From an uncultured Dehalococcoidia bacterium (GTDB lineage: Bacteria; Chloroflexota; Dehalococcoidia; Dehalococcoidales; UBA1222), in the NCBI GenBank assembly GCA_903844845.1, contig CAIMVG010000028.1, positions 1-45,610 of the forward strand: a stretch of 45,610 nucleotides of DNA. The letters run 5' to 3'. A program made the translations under genes and the position numbers. Below are positions 1-7,207 of this stretch, in pieces. Each line of letters starts with the position of its first letter. Within the stretch, counting starts at the first letter, position 1. The notes under the pieces were generated by a model. It made no database searches. It saw only the letters and a list, made by a program, of their open reading frames with translations, and was not told where the DNA came from.

Positions 1-605
1 CGATAGTACGGCGTATATATGCATCCGATAAAACGGTCAGATTTTTCAGGTGGTCATCTCTCGGCAAATGGAGAAAGGAGCTTATTCAAAGAAAGATTTT
101 ACTAAAAATACTTTTGACAGGGGCAGCCCTTTCATATATGCAAACGAGCGTCAGCGAGTGTGGCAATCTCGTTCCCAACCCTCCGTGTCATTCCGGGCGT
201 CGACCTCGGGATGTTCCCCGAGGTTCTCGCACCCGAGGCTTGGGTGTTCTTGTCCTCGAGGCTCGAAGAGACCCGGGAATCCAGGATTCTCAGAGTAGTG
301 ACAGAGGGGTAACGCTCCATCCGCAGCCGCCTCACTTCATCGTTTGGGTCAAAACGATAGTCGAATTGCAGTCACGTTATGTAAGCGCAATCAAAGCATC
401 TTTTTAAGGAAACGAATCGGTTTATCAGGCGCGGTCCGAAGGCATTCCAGGCACGGCATTCGTTTTTCGTTCTAACGAAACGAATACCCGTTGTCCTTAT
501 CTGCACTGACCGCTGTTTTGTTCTTCTTCGAGATATTCAGCTTTTAATTCGGTCGGGAAGAATGTGCCGAGTGGTATAGCTCCATAATAGCACATTTGTT
601 CTACT
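1..605. other. Non-coding leader region with palindromic repeats
   Basis: No convincing gene is visible. The open frames at 50-407 run through a GC-rich palindromic repeat, lack ribosome sites and have no recognisable protein features. The stretch holds the dispersed repeat at about 183-286 and an AT-rich hairpin at 458-485, where an ATTCGTTT arm meets AAACGAAT. The last 100 bases before the msrA gene are AT-richer and probably carry its promoter, but no convincing -35/-10 pair can be named. Confidence 0.5.
183..286 (-). repeat. Dispersed palindromic repeat, long-loop copy
   Basis: Read on the minus strand, this has the arrangement CTGGATTCCCGGG ... CCGGAATGACACGG. The copy at 41998-42034 has CTGGATTCCCGAG ... 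CTCGGGAATGACGG. Here about 80 bases of further small hairpins lie between the arms (for example CCTCGGG/CCCGAGG near 204-222), while the other copy has a seven-base loop. It looks like a REP/MITE-type extragenic palindrome family. No transposase is near, and the function is unknown. Confidence 0.5.
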
Positions 606-701
606 TTGCAAAGGTGGGCATTTCCGTCATTGTTATATATATTTAAGTATTTCACTACCGGATGTAATGCTTTATTTATGTCCTCCGGTTACAATGGATA
701 T

Positions 702-1403
702 ATGTCATTACTGTCACGCAACAATGAAACCGAAAAAGTTCTGGTAGATGCCGCCCTGATCCCTGAGTTCGAAACAGCCACCTTCTCGATGGGTTGATTC
801 TGGGGTCCTGACTCCCGGTTCGGGAGTGAAAGCGGAGTGGTTCAGACCGTCGCAGGATATGCTGGAGGGACTTCAGTCAATCCGACTTATCATGACCTCG
901 ACGGGCACACCGAGACGACCCAGGTCCGTTATGTCCAGACGGTGATATCTTACGAGCGCTTGCTGGAGATCTTCTGGAGCGGGGTGGAGCCGACCGCCCG
1001 TATCTCGCGCCGCCAGTATGCCCAGATCCTCTTTTTCCATAACGCGGAACAACAGCGCCAGGCCGAAGAATCGAAACAGCGGCTCGAGGAAAGACTGAAA
1101 CGCAAGACAACGGTGGAAATCCTTCCGTTCAAGCGTTTCTATCCAGCGGAGGACTATCATCAGAAATACTATCTGCAGCAAAACAACCGCCTTATGCAGG
1201 AACTGAAGAACGCGTATCCCAAGACATCGGACCTGCTGGAGTCCACCGCGGCCGCCCGTTTGAACTCGTTTGTTTCGGGTTATCTTACTCTGGATAAATT
1301 GCGTAATGAACTGGGACACACTGATTTATTGCAGCCCGCCCAAGACGCTATCCTGGAAATCGCCTCCGGTACCATAATAACACCGGCGAACTGCTCTCTT
1401 TAA
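702..1403 (+). CDS. msrA: Peptide-methionine (S)-S-oxide reductase MsrA, probable selenoprotein (UGA = Sec32)
   Basis: MsrA reduces methionine-S-sulfoxide in proteins. The family signature GCFWG is present, but the Cys codon is TGA (795-797): ATFSMG-TGA-FWGPDSRFG. The frame then runs on through typical MsrA sequence: GYAGGT, NPTYHDL, DGHTE, QVRY, ISYERLLEIFW, the QYAQILFFHN region and FYPAEDYHQKYY. The frame is intact on both sides of the single TGA, and a hairpin follows at SECIS distance. Read through, the product is 233 residues with Sec at 32. The only cysteine is Cys231, third from the C-terminus, a plausible resolving partner. The start is uncertain: ATG 702 gives a natural MsrA N-terminus, while ATG 678 and TTG 606 are in frame upstream. 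No clear Shine-Dalgarno is visible. A strong terminator follows. No selA, selB, selC or selD is in the window. The alternative is a nonsense-mutated pseudogene, less likely given the exact position of the TGA and the hairpin. Confidence 0.85.
795..827 (+). promoter_or_regulatory. Candidate bacterial SECIS element (UGA codon plus hairpin)
   Basis: UGA occupies 795-797. A perfect 7-bp stem follows: ACTCCCG at 811-817 pairs with CGGGAGT at 821-827, leaving a three-base loop GTT at 818-820. The loop guanine lies 21 bases past the UGA. Known bacterial SECIS elements have a short hairpin within the coding sequence, with a G at the start of the loop roughly 16-37 bases downstream of UGA, where SelB binds. 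The fit is structural only. No SelB gene is visible here. Confidence 0.75.
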
Positions 1404-1415
1404 CATCAATACGTG

Positions 1416-1455
1416 AAAATGGGGCTGGACAGCACATCCAGCCCCATTTTGTTGT
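1416..1455 (+). terminator. Rho-independent terminator after msrA
   Basis: GGGGCTGGA (1421-1429) pairs with TCCAGCCCC (1437-1445). The stem is extended by AAAAT/ATTTT to 14 bp, with a seven-base loop and a T-rich tail. It lies just after the msrA stop at 1403. Confidence 0.85.
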
Positions 1456-1547
1456 TGTATAATTTTACGATTCGTGATTAAGTTTGTGATTCCAAAACAG
1501 ATTTAGCGGAAGAATGCCACATTGAGATCGGCCTATTTATTGCGGGT

Positions 1548-1940
1548 TTAGTGACAGCTTCCGCCGTGTTCGCCCTGCTTTTCCGAATGGTCGCAGACTT
1601 CCTGGGGGTGTCCGCAGGTATTTTGTCCGATAACCAGTGTGTGGTTAATATTGGCTAGGACGGCTTTTTCGGGGTCCATTTCAGCCACCCCGAGCACTAC
1701 TTCTATCCCCCTGCTTTCGAAAGCCATCCTCGGCCCCATACCCATGCCCCCGGCCAGGACAGTTTTCGCTCCGAGGTCTGAAAGCAACTGTGGCAGGCTG
1801 CCGCAGTTATGGGCGATAGTGGAAATCTTTTTTTTACTTGATATTTTCCCGTTTGGATCCACGTCGATTATCATGAATTCAGTCGACTGCCCGAAATGCT
1901 GCGATAATTTGCCGCCGCTTGTGGGAATTGCGTATTTCAT
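1548..1940 (-). CDS. NifX/NifB-type dinitrogenase iron-molybdenum cofactor domain protein
   Basis: 130 residues. The N-terminus MKYAIPTSGGKLSQHFG and the later AGGMGMGPRMAFESRGIEVV match the small NifX/NifY/VnfY-like domain (Nitro_FeMo-Co family) that binds iron-sulfur or molybdenum-iron cofactor precursors. In non-diazotrophs such stand-alone proteins have poorly defined metal or Fe-S roles. A Cys/His-rich tail (CGHPQEVCDH ... HGGSCH) could bind a metal. AAGGAG sits well placed before ATG 1940. It lies downstream of and parallel to the DUF134 gene, a pairing seen often, so the two are probably co-transcribed from the promoter at 2512-2540. No nitrogenase gene is nearby. Confidence 0.8.
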   Translation of the reverse strand: MKYAIPTSGGKLSQHFGQSTEFMIIDVDPNGKISSKKKISTIAHNCGSLPQLLSDLGAKTVLAGGMGMGPRMAFESRGIEVVLGVAEMDPEKAVLANINHTLVIGQNTCGHPQEVCDHSEKQGEHGGSCH

Positions 1941-2036
1941 GTTCGTTCTCCTTCAAGATATTGTCACTAACAGTCGAAGTTTTTCCGGCTGATTAATACC
2001 TATGTTTAAATTTGATGTGTATATTCAAATGCCGAT

Positions 2037-2480
2037 TCAGGCTGTGTCCCGGTTACGGCGTACCCCTGGCGTATCACCTGTTGTGACGTCTTTAGATTTC
2101 GCCTTGCTGCAATAGGGACATTTAGCGCGTCGTTCGCCCGAACCATCTGTCTCTTGGCGCTGGTTTGTCAGGCAATCCGGGCTTGTGTTAACTACTTGAA
2201 AGCTGCCTCCCTCTATCCGGATAGCCTTGCCGTTTAGCAGTGCATCCGCGACTTTTTGCCTCGCCGCAGAAAGAACCCGCTGGAAAGTTGGGCGGGAGAC
2301 ACCCATCTTGCTTGCGGCTTCTGTTTGTTGGAGCGCTTCGACATCCTTTAGCCTGAGCGCTTCAGCTTCTTCCACCGAAAGACGAATTTCGCTCAAAAAT
2401 CTGAGGGGAATGCCTGCGGGTTTGAAATATGTGACATTTGGAAGTGACGAAACCACCCTGCATTTTTTAGTTCGTACCAT
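2037..2480 (-). CDS. DUF134/UPF0251 family predicted DNA-binding protein
   Basis: 147 residues. Residues about 25-95 carry the UPF0251 pattern: PAGIPLRFL, then LSVEEAEALRLKDVE, then a helix-turn-helix (QQTEAASKMGVSRPTFQRVL) and a helix ending KVADALLNGKAI. This family is a predicted sigma-like HTH regulator, often next to NifX-type genes as here. The C-terminal third is less conserved and contains CPYCSK, possibly half of a zinc site. ATG 2480 follows a consensus promoter. A GTCAC-TT-GTGAC palindrome at 2549-2560, just upstream of that promoter, could be its operator. Confidence 0.8.
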   Translation of the reverse strand: MVRTKKCRVVSSLPNVTYFKPAGIPLRFLSEIRLSVEEAEALRLKDVEALQQTEAASKMGVSRPTFQRVLSAARQKVADALLNGKAIRIEGGSFQVVNTSPDCLTNQRQETDGSGERRAKCPYCSKAKSKDVTTGDTPGVRRNRDTA

Positions 2481-2511
2481 ATCATCGGACTCTCGTTATG
2501 AGCATATGCCC

Positions 2512-2540
2512 ATTATAATAATCTATTAATAGTTTGTCAA
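2512..2540 (-). promoter_or_regulatory. Consensus sigma-70 promoter for the DUF134-NifX operon
   Basis: On the minus strand TTGACA (2535-2540) and TATAAT (2512-2517) are separated by exactly 17 bases, a perfect match to the housekeeping consensus. A 12-bp palindrome, GTCACTTGTGAC, lies immediately upstream at 2549-2560. Confidence 0.8.
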
Positions 2541-2672
2541 CAACGATTGTCACTTGTGACGAAGGGAATTGTTGCAAACTTCTATGCAGGTGTCACGATG
2601 TATAATGGTGCCCGGCGGCAGTTGAAAGCTGTGCCAACCTGAACCGTGGAGTACGGACGGAGGGATGACGGA

Positions 2673-2909
2673 TTGAGAGAAGGCGGTAAATTAGGGCAAG
2701 ACGGGCAGTGGCTGGTTATTACCGAGTCGGTATATATCGAGAACAAAGGGTGGGAGCATCAATGCGGGGAAACCTTGGAGGCGGTCGTACTCACTCCCCC
2801 GATTTTGGATGGCCCCGAAAAAATCACAGTCGATAAGATCCCGTATTGCCCGATATGCGAAGTGGCGCCTATTGTAAAAGACGGGCAGATACAGCGAAGC
2901 ATGAATTGA
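2673..2909 (+). CDS. Hypothetical small protein with CxxC-type pairs
   Basis: 78 residues from TTG 2673, chosen because GGAGGG (2659-2664) stands eight bases before it. A GTG at 2646 would give 87 residues. The sequence contains QCGETLEAV and, 30 residues on, YCPICE, which together could form a zinc site. I recognise no family. A TATAAT at 2601-2606 lacks a good -35. A hairpin at 2966-3003 follows. Confidence 0.5.
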   Translation: MREGGKLGQDGQWLVITESVYIENKGWEHQCGETLEAVVLTPPILDGPEKITVDKIPYCPICEVAPIVKDGQIQRSMN

Positions 2910-2965
2910 CAGAGGGTTTTTACGGATAAGTTTCGCGCAAATTTGCCGGAGACCATCCGTAACGA

Positions 2966-3003
2966 AGAGAAGCGGCCCGTAACTTCGTGCGGGCCGCTTC
3001 TCT
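2966..3003. terminator. Strong hairpin between convergent genes
   Basis: AGAGAAGCGGCCCG (2966-2979) pairs perfectly over 14 bp with CGGGCCGCTTCTCT (2990-3003), with a ten-base loop. There is no clear U-tract on either side. Its place between the plus gene ending at 2909 and the minus gene ending at 3075 suggests a bidirectional transcription stop. Confidence 0.55.
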
Positions 3004-3074
3004 TCCAGCTACTTTGATTAGATTCCACTCAATATCAGCAAAAGCTGAAACCTTATACTTGGCGGAACGGCAGT

Positions 3075-4181
3075 TTAATCCGAGCCTTCGATTTTTAAGT
3101 TACCGAGTTTCTCTCTGGTTACATCTGCGGTGTTTTCCCTGGCAGGGGATTTTGCGAGAGCAACCAGGTATATGATCTGTTGGTTTTCCACAACTTCCCT
3201 TGCCTGTTTAACTTCGGGGAAAGACATCAATTTTTGGATCAGGTCGATCGGGGCTCGAAGCATGACTGCCATAACCTGCTTGCCTTCGCGATAAACTTCT
3301 TGAGCCGCGCCTATTTCAGATTGTCTTTCCAGCCTGGATCTGAAAGCCTTTATCTCCGCGGGGTCCCCCGAAGCTATTTGGATTTCAACCCATTTTCTCT
3401 CCAGGGAGGGCTTCTCCGCTACAGTAGAATGGGATTTTTGAGGCTCGATTTTATTTTGCGCAGGCTCTGAAACCGTCTTTTTTACGACAGCATCTACTGG
3501 CGCAGGCATTGAATTCGGCGTGGACTTGAGCGCTTTATCGAAAGAAAGCGTAATTTCGCGTTTCTTAATATCCGACAACTGTTTTTCAAAATCCGTTTCA
3601 AATGCAGCTGCCCGATGTTTCAACTCCTCTGCTTGTGCGCGCATCTCGTTATGTAAAAACCCGCTGGCGTTTCTTAGCTGCAAAGTAATATTGTCTTTGA
3701 TTTCCTGGACCCATGCTTCGATTTGAAGTTGTGTCTGGCGCTGCAGAAGTTCTGCCTGTTTCTGGGAATTGGCAAAGGTTTCTCTGGTCTTTTCATCGAG
3801 AAAAATATTCGCTTGTTCCTGCGCAGCCGCCATGATCGCCTGTGCATCGGCAGACGCTCTTTCGTTTGCCTCTGTTTTCTTTAACTCATAATATTGTGAA
3901 GCTTGTTCCTGGGCTTTCGACAAAATGGACGAGGCCTCTATGGCGGCCTGGTCCCTTGCTTCTTTTTTTGTTTGTTCAGCGTACTCGTCTGCTTCTTTAG
4001 CTATTTTCTCAATAAAACGTGTGAGTGTCGGGGAAGTATCTTGATGTTTTGATAATTCGTCGCGTTCCTCGGTAAGTGCCTGGATATACGGCACAACTTC
4101 CCTCTCATCCAAACCAAGCTTCACCCGCTTGAAGCTTTTACCATTGATAATTAAATCTTGATTCGAATCATCTCTGGGCAT
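3075..4181 (-). CDS. DivIVA-like coiled-coil protein
   Basis: 368 residues. The N-terminal 45 residues (FKRVKLGLDEREVVPYIQ) resemble the lipid-binding DivIVA N-domain with its G-x-x-x-x-x-V spacing. Residues about 45-245 are a long charged heptad region rich in Ala, Gln, Glu and Lys, surely a coiled coil. After a Pro/Ser linker, a compact alpha/beta domain (WVEIQIASGD ... PEVKQAREVV, about 285-345) ends the protein. DivIVA proteins mark curved membrane and organise division or polar growth, and this one may do so here. AAAGGAG precedes ATG 4181. No partner gene is adjacent. The family call rests mainly on the short N-domain. Confidence 0.6.
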   Translation of the reverse strand: MPRDDSNQDLIINGKSFKRVKLGLDEREVVPYIQALTEERDELSKHQDTSPTLTRFIEKIAKEADEYAEQTKKEARDQAAIEASSILSKAQEQASQYYELKKTEANERASADAQAIMAAAQEQANIFLDEKTRETFANSQKQAELLQRQTQLQIEAWVQEIKDNITLQLRNASGFLHNEMRAQAEELKHRAAAFETDFEKQLSDIKKREITLSFDKALKSTPNSMPAPVDAVVKKTVSEPAQNKIEPQKSHSTVAEKPSLERKWVEIQIASGDPAEIKAFRSRLERQSEIGAAQEVYREGKQVMAVMLRAPIDLIQKLMSFPEVKQAREVVENQQIIYLVALAKSPARENTADVTREKLGNLKIEGSD

Positions 4182-4361
4182 TGCTTACTCCTTTAAAGAA
4201 ACATTTTGATGTGTAGTCGAAGGATAAGGATTGCGATTTTCAATCAGGCCGAAACCGGATGATCAGTTTTCTCATTCGTGACCCGATATCACGCGAATAT
4301 TATCGAACAACGGTTAGTCTGGCGAAAAGGCTCATTGAGTATATCGATAAAAAGCACCGAG

Positions 4362-4399
4362 TTCAAGCCCTCGAAACGAAAGTTTCTGCAGGGCTTGAA
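4362..4399 (-). terminator. Long hairpin with GAAA-type loop, possible terminator
   Basis: TTCAAGCCCT (4362-4371) pairs with AGGGCTTGAA (4390-4399). Inside it GAAAC/GTTTC closes a four-base loop (GAAA on plus). It lies 80 bases past the stop of the minus gene ending at 4481. On that strand a short T-run (CTTTTTA) follows about ten bases later. It could be a terminator or a structured RNA element. Confidence 0.4.
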
Positions 4400-4480
4400 G
4401 GACTCCATCATATTCCCGCATGTCCCAAAAAGGAAAATACGGAGATGGATTTTGCTTCGCAGGAACCCGGCGTCGCAGGG

Positions 4481-5089
4481 TCAATCGTGTCTTTTTTCAG
4501 CCGCCATCATCCCGGAATAAGCGAAGTTGCAGTCCCTCACGCCGGTTTGAATCCAGGGTAGCTTGAGTATGATATCCCACACCGGTGCGAGTTGTCCCAA
4601 CCAGCTATCAATCAACGGCTGCACCTTCTCGGGGATCCACCTTGTTTCCCAACGGCTGAGAAACAACGTTTTTACCTGTTCCTTGCGCATAAACTCGGCC
4701 GGCGGAAACTCGCTGCGGATGAGCCAGAGGACCTGGTATTCCGGCATCTGGTACCTGGCACCGATGATGTCTTTGACCAGCTCTATCAAGTTCTTCTCGA
4801 TATCCAGCTTCTCAAGGATGATTTTTTCAAATCCCACCCCATCCGTATTCAAACGCTTCAATACTACAACCGGAAGCCTGCCACCGATTGCCGGCACATC
4901 ATCAAGCCGGTATTTCAATGCCCCTTTATTTTTCAAATATTCGATGGTGGCTATCACAAGATAAGTTGCCAGGAGCCTCGAGTTAACTTTCTCGCCCGAA
5001 GGGGTATCGTAAAAAGTCAGCCCCTGGTTCAAACCCTGGAGTTTACCGGATATCATGAACAATCTGGCGGTAATCGAAATATCATGCAT
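4481..5089 (-). CDS. Hypothetical protein
   Basis: 202 residues starting MHDISITARLFMISGK. ATG 5089 is preferred over an in-frame ATG 15 bases upstream, because GGGAGGT falls within that extension and spaces well to 5089. The sequence looks globular and soluble, with alternating hydrophobic segments (LLATYLVIATIEYLKNKGAL, LIELVKDIIG) and Trp-rich stretches near the C-terminus (RWETRWIPEK, DSWLGQLAPVWDI). I do not recognise the family. It stands alone, divergent from the small membrane protein at 5135. Confidence 0.7.
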   Translation of the reverse strand: MHDISITARLFMISGKLQGLNQGLTFYDTPSGEKVNSRLLATYLVIATIEYLKNKGALKYRLDDVPAIGGRLPVVVLKRLNTDGVGFEKIILEKLDIEKNLIELVKDIIGARYQMPEYQVLWLIRSEFPPAEFMRKEQVKTLFLSRWETRWIPEKVQPLIDSWLGQLAPVWDIILKLPWIQTGVRDCNFAYSGMMAAEKRHD

Positions 5090-5122
5090 TTTGTTACCTC
5101 CCATATTGTTGACTATCGGTAT

Positions 5123-5128
5123 TATAAT
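5123..5128 (+). promoter_or_regulatory. TATAAT -10 box placed for a leaderless transcript
   Basis: TATAAT lies only six bases before ATG 5135, with no Shine-Dalgarno between. Transcription would begin at or next to the start codon. No good -35 is seen at 16-18 bases. TTGACT at 5109-5114 is too close. Confidence 0.35.
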
Positions 5129-5134
5129 ACTTGC

Positions 5135-5395
5135 ATGTTCTTTTTCAATCGTTTCAGCGTTCTCGGGCTCATTTTGCTGCTGCTGGGATTTATGCTTTTG
5201 CCCTTTATAGTGGGTATATTTTTGTTCCCGCCCGGCATCGTGCTGCTGCTTATCGGCTTAAGTCTGGCCATCTGGCGGCTCATCCCCGGGCACAAGCTGA
5301 TGGAGCCCAAAATAGTAACTTTTACCAACCAGTATATAGACTCGTCCACTATCCTCAGGCTTATTTTCCGCCGTAAGCCACAGCCGCCGGCATAA
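5135..5395 (+). CDS. Small two-helix membrane protein
   Basis: 86 residues. Two adjacent hydrophobic segments (about 8-27 and 29-48) flank a short PP-containing turn, followed by a basic, soluble tail ending RRKPQPPA. ATG 5135 is the first Met of the hydrophobic region. A longer upstream frame on this strand overlaps the opposite-strand gene and looks spurious. No family is recognised. It may be expressed leaderless. Confidence 0.5.
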   Translation: MFFFNRFSVLGLILLLLGFMLLPFIVGIFLFPPGIVLLLIGLSLAIWRLIPGHKLMEPKIVTFTNQYIDSSTILRLIFRRKPQPPA

Positions 5396-5540
5396 AACTA
5401 AAGAGGCCTCTTCGGTTTTCAACACTTGAAGCCTATAAGTGTGCTTGACGCGGGGCGTATACTTAAACATCCTGGGCGTATTTTCGTTGCGATGGAGGTC
5501 CACGTTGCCAAACTCGAATTTAAAAAATAAACCCCTGAAC

Positions 5541-6200
5541 ATGAAACCTGCCGCGAGATTGTTCCTGATTTTTGCGCTTGTAATTTCATTGGCCGCTGTC
5601 GGGTGCAGAAATGCTGACCAACAGGTTAATCAAACAGACCAGCCGGTGATGACGAATTCGATTGAGCATTTCATAAAGTTGCCTTTATGCAGGCAGGCTA
5701 CCGATTACACCTGTGGTGCAGCAGCGCTGCAATCGATCCTCTATTATTACGGCAATGAGTATGACGAGGGGACGTTAGCTGCTGACTTGAAAAGCGACCC
5801 GGACCTCGGGACAAATTATCGCAACATTATGGATTTTGCCGAGGCGCAAGGACTCCAGGCGGAAAGCCGCACAGACATGACAATCAATGACCTCGAAGCG
5901 GATGTACGCGCCGGCAAACCGGTAATCGTTGCCCTGCAAGCCTGGTCCGAAAACCCCGACACCTACTCGGATGATTGGAACGACGGGCATTACGCTGTGG
6001 TGGTGGGATATGACAATAACCGGATTTACTTTATGGATCCGCTCCAGCTTGGCAATTATACCTACATCATTACTTCAGAATTCCTGGCCAGGTGGCATGA
6101 CACTGACAACGACAACGTGACCGTGCTGAATCATTTTGGGGTTGTTATCTGGGGTGATAAATCCGGCTACGATCCCTCCATTGTGATTGCGTTAGGATAA
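5541..6200 (+). CDS. Lipoprotein with C39-like cysteine peptidase domain
   Basis: 219 residues from ATG 5541. The signal peptide MKPAARLFLIFALVISLA ends in a lipobox, AAVGC, giving lipidated Cys22. The mature part has the papain-like C39-type layout: Q52-ATDYTCGAAAL with nucleophile Cys58, GHYAVVVGYD with His150, and MDP with Asp166. C39 domains cleave after double-glycine leaders in bacteriocin exporters, but stand-alone lipoproteins of this kind have unknown substrates. An upstream in-frame extension from 5439 has no signal logic and was not used. A caspase-like exported protein follows 82 bases downstream on the same strand. Confidence 0.75.
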   Translation: MKPAARLFLIFALVISLAAVGCRNADQQVNQTDQPVMTNSIEHFIKLPLCRQATDYTCGAAALQSILYYYGNEYDEGTLAADLKSDPDLGTNYRNIMDFAEAQGLQAESRTDMTINDLEADVRAGKPVIVALQAWSENPDTYSDDWNDGHYAVVVGYDNNRIYFMDPLQLGNYTYIITSEFLARWHDTDNDNVTVLNHFGVVIWGDKSGYDPSIVIALG

Positions 6201-6282
6201 CATTCCTCTTGATTTCCGTCCCGCGGTGGGTATAATAGGGTTTGGTATTTGATAATTTGACTGACCGATACGGAGGGATTAG

Positions 6283-7065
6283 ATGAAGAGAAAACTGGCG
6301 CTGGCTTGTACACTCCTTCTGGCAGTTTTTATTGCCCTTCCCGTGGTACCCGTAACGGCAAGGCAGGGTGTTGCCACGGGCAATCCGATTCCTACTGCCG
6401 GGAAAGTTTACGCACTTGTAATAGGGATCAATACTTACCCCGGTCATGCTCTTAACTATTGCGTCGCGGATGCAGATGCCTTCGCAGCGATGGTACTTGA
6501 TAAGGAACCATCTGCCAGGGTTGTAAAACTGGAAAATGGAAACGCAATCAAAAAGAACATAATGGGCGCCTTAACCGCTTTACAGAACGACGTCCGGTCG
6601 AGCGATGACGTCATCATCTACTATAGCGGCCACGGCACCAACGGATTCAAAGGGCAAAGCGGTATCGTGGCTTACGATGGAGTTAGCGGTGGCTCCGGCG
6701 TTATTTGGAGCAGTGAACTCGGAGCTGCTATCAGCAATATTCACGCAAAAAGGATTGCGGTGATGCTGGACTGCTGCTACGGCAACGGCTTCGCAGGCGA
6801 TCTTAACCTTCCCGGGGTGTTGGCTATGATGTCGTCCGCTGGCTTGTCTGGCGAAACTGCTTTGTTCGGGCATGGCGTCTTTACCTACTGGTTATTGGGA
6901 CAGGGAATGGTGAATGGACTTGCCGATAAGGTCGGTGCCAACACCTATGCCTTGCCCGACGGCAAAATACCTTTCGAAGAAGCCTTCGACTATGCTTTCC
7001 AGAATATGACCGGGCAGAAGCCCAAAGTGGTTGATAACGTAACCGGAGATTATTGGCTTAATTAA
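6283..7065 (+). CDS. Secreted caspase-fold (C14) protein
   Basis: 260 residues. A signal peptide covers about 1-27 (MKRKLALACTLLLAVFIALP ... VTA). The peptidase C14 core follows: YALVIGINTY (43-52), DVIIYYSGHG with catalytic His117, and VMLDCCYGNG with candidate nucleophile Cys165. The usual D-x-C-H-S-G is replaced by Cys-Tyr-Gly after Asp163. Bacterial orthocaspases cleave after Arg or Lys. This one appears to act outside the membrane. An AGGGA near 6275 serves ATG 6283. No partner domain is fused. It is parallel to the C39-like lipoprotein, so both may belong to one exported proteolysis unit. Confidence 0.8.
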   Translation: MKRKLALACTLLLAVFIALPVVPVTARQGVATGNPIPTAGKVYALVIGINTYPGHALNYCVADADAFAAMVLDKEPSARVVKLENGNAIKKNIMGALTALQNDVRSSDDVIIYYSGHGTNGFKGQSGIVAYDGVSGGSGVIWSSELGAAISNIHAKRIAVMLDCCYGNGFAGDLNLPGVLAMMSSAGLSGETALFGHGVFTYWLLGQGMVNGLADKVGANTYALPDGKIPFEEAFDYAFQNMTGQKPKVVDNVTGDYWLN

Positions 7066-7088
7066 AAGAAAAGCGCGTGATATTCAAC

Positions 7089-7124
7089 GAATGGAGTACA
7101 GAATTTCCTTTCTGTGCTCCATTC
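7089..7124. terminator. Imperfect hairpin between convergent genes
   Basis: GAATGGAG-T-ACAGAA (7089-7103) pairs with TTCTGT-G-CTCCATTC (7110-7124), with one G-T pair and a six-base loop. It lies 24 bases past the caspase stop and before the convergent hydrolase. The U-tract is weak. Confidence 0.5.
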
Positions 7125-7207
7125 CCGTTTAACGCGGCGCGTTGGGCTACACCCCGTTTAAACCTAAAAGGTCCGCCTGGCCATTATCAAATATATACTG
7201 TGTTGCC

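Noticed and set aside
50-407. Overlapping open frames at the left edge
   Set aside because: They run through a palindromic repeat, have no ribosome site and no protein-like composition.
873-1319. Minus-strand frames opposite msrA
   Set aside because: They are antisense shadows of a well-conserved gene and match no family.
837-1403. MsrA as a protein starting at GTG 837
   Set aside because: It would lack the catalytic motif. The frame continues upstream through one TGA into the conserved N-terminus.
4259-4561. Plus-strand frame of 100 codons
   Set aside because: It overlaps the 3' end of the minus gene at 4481-5089, has no ribosome site, and its DNA is explained in part by the hairpin at 4362-4399.
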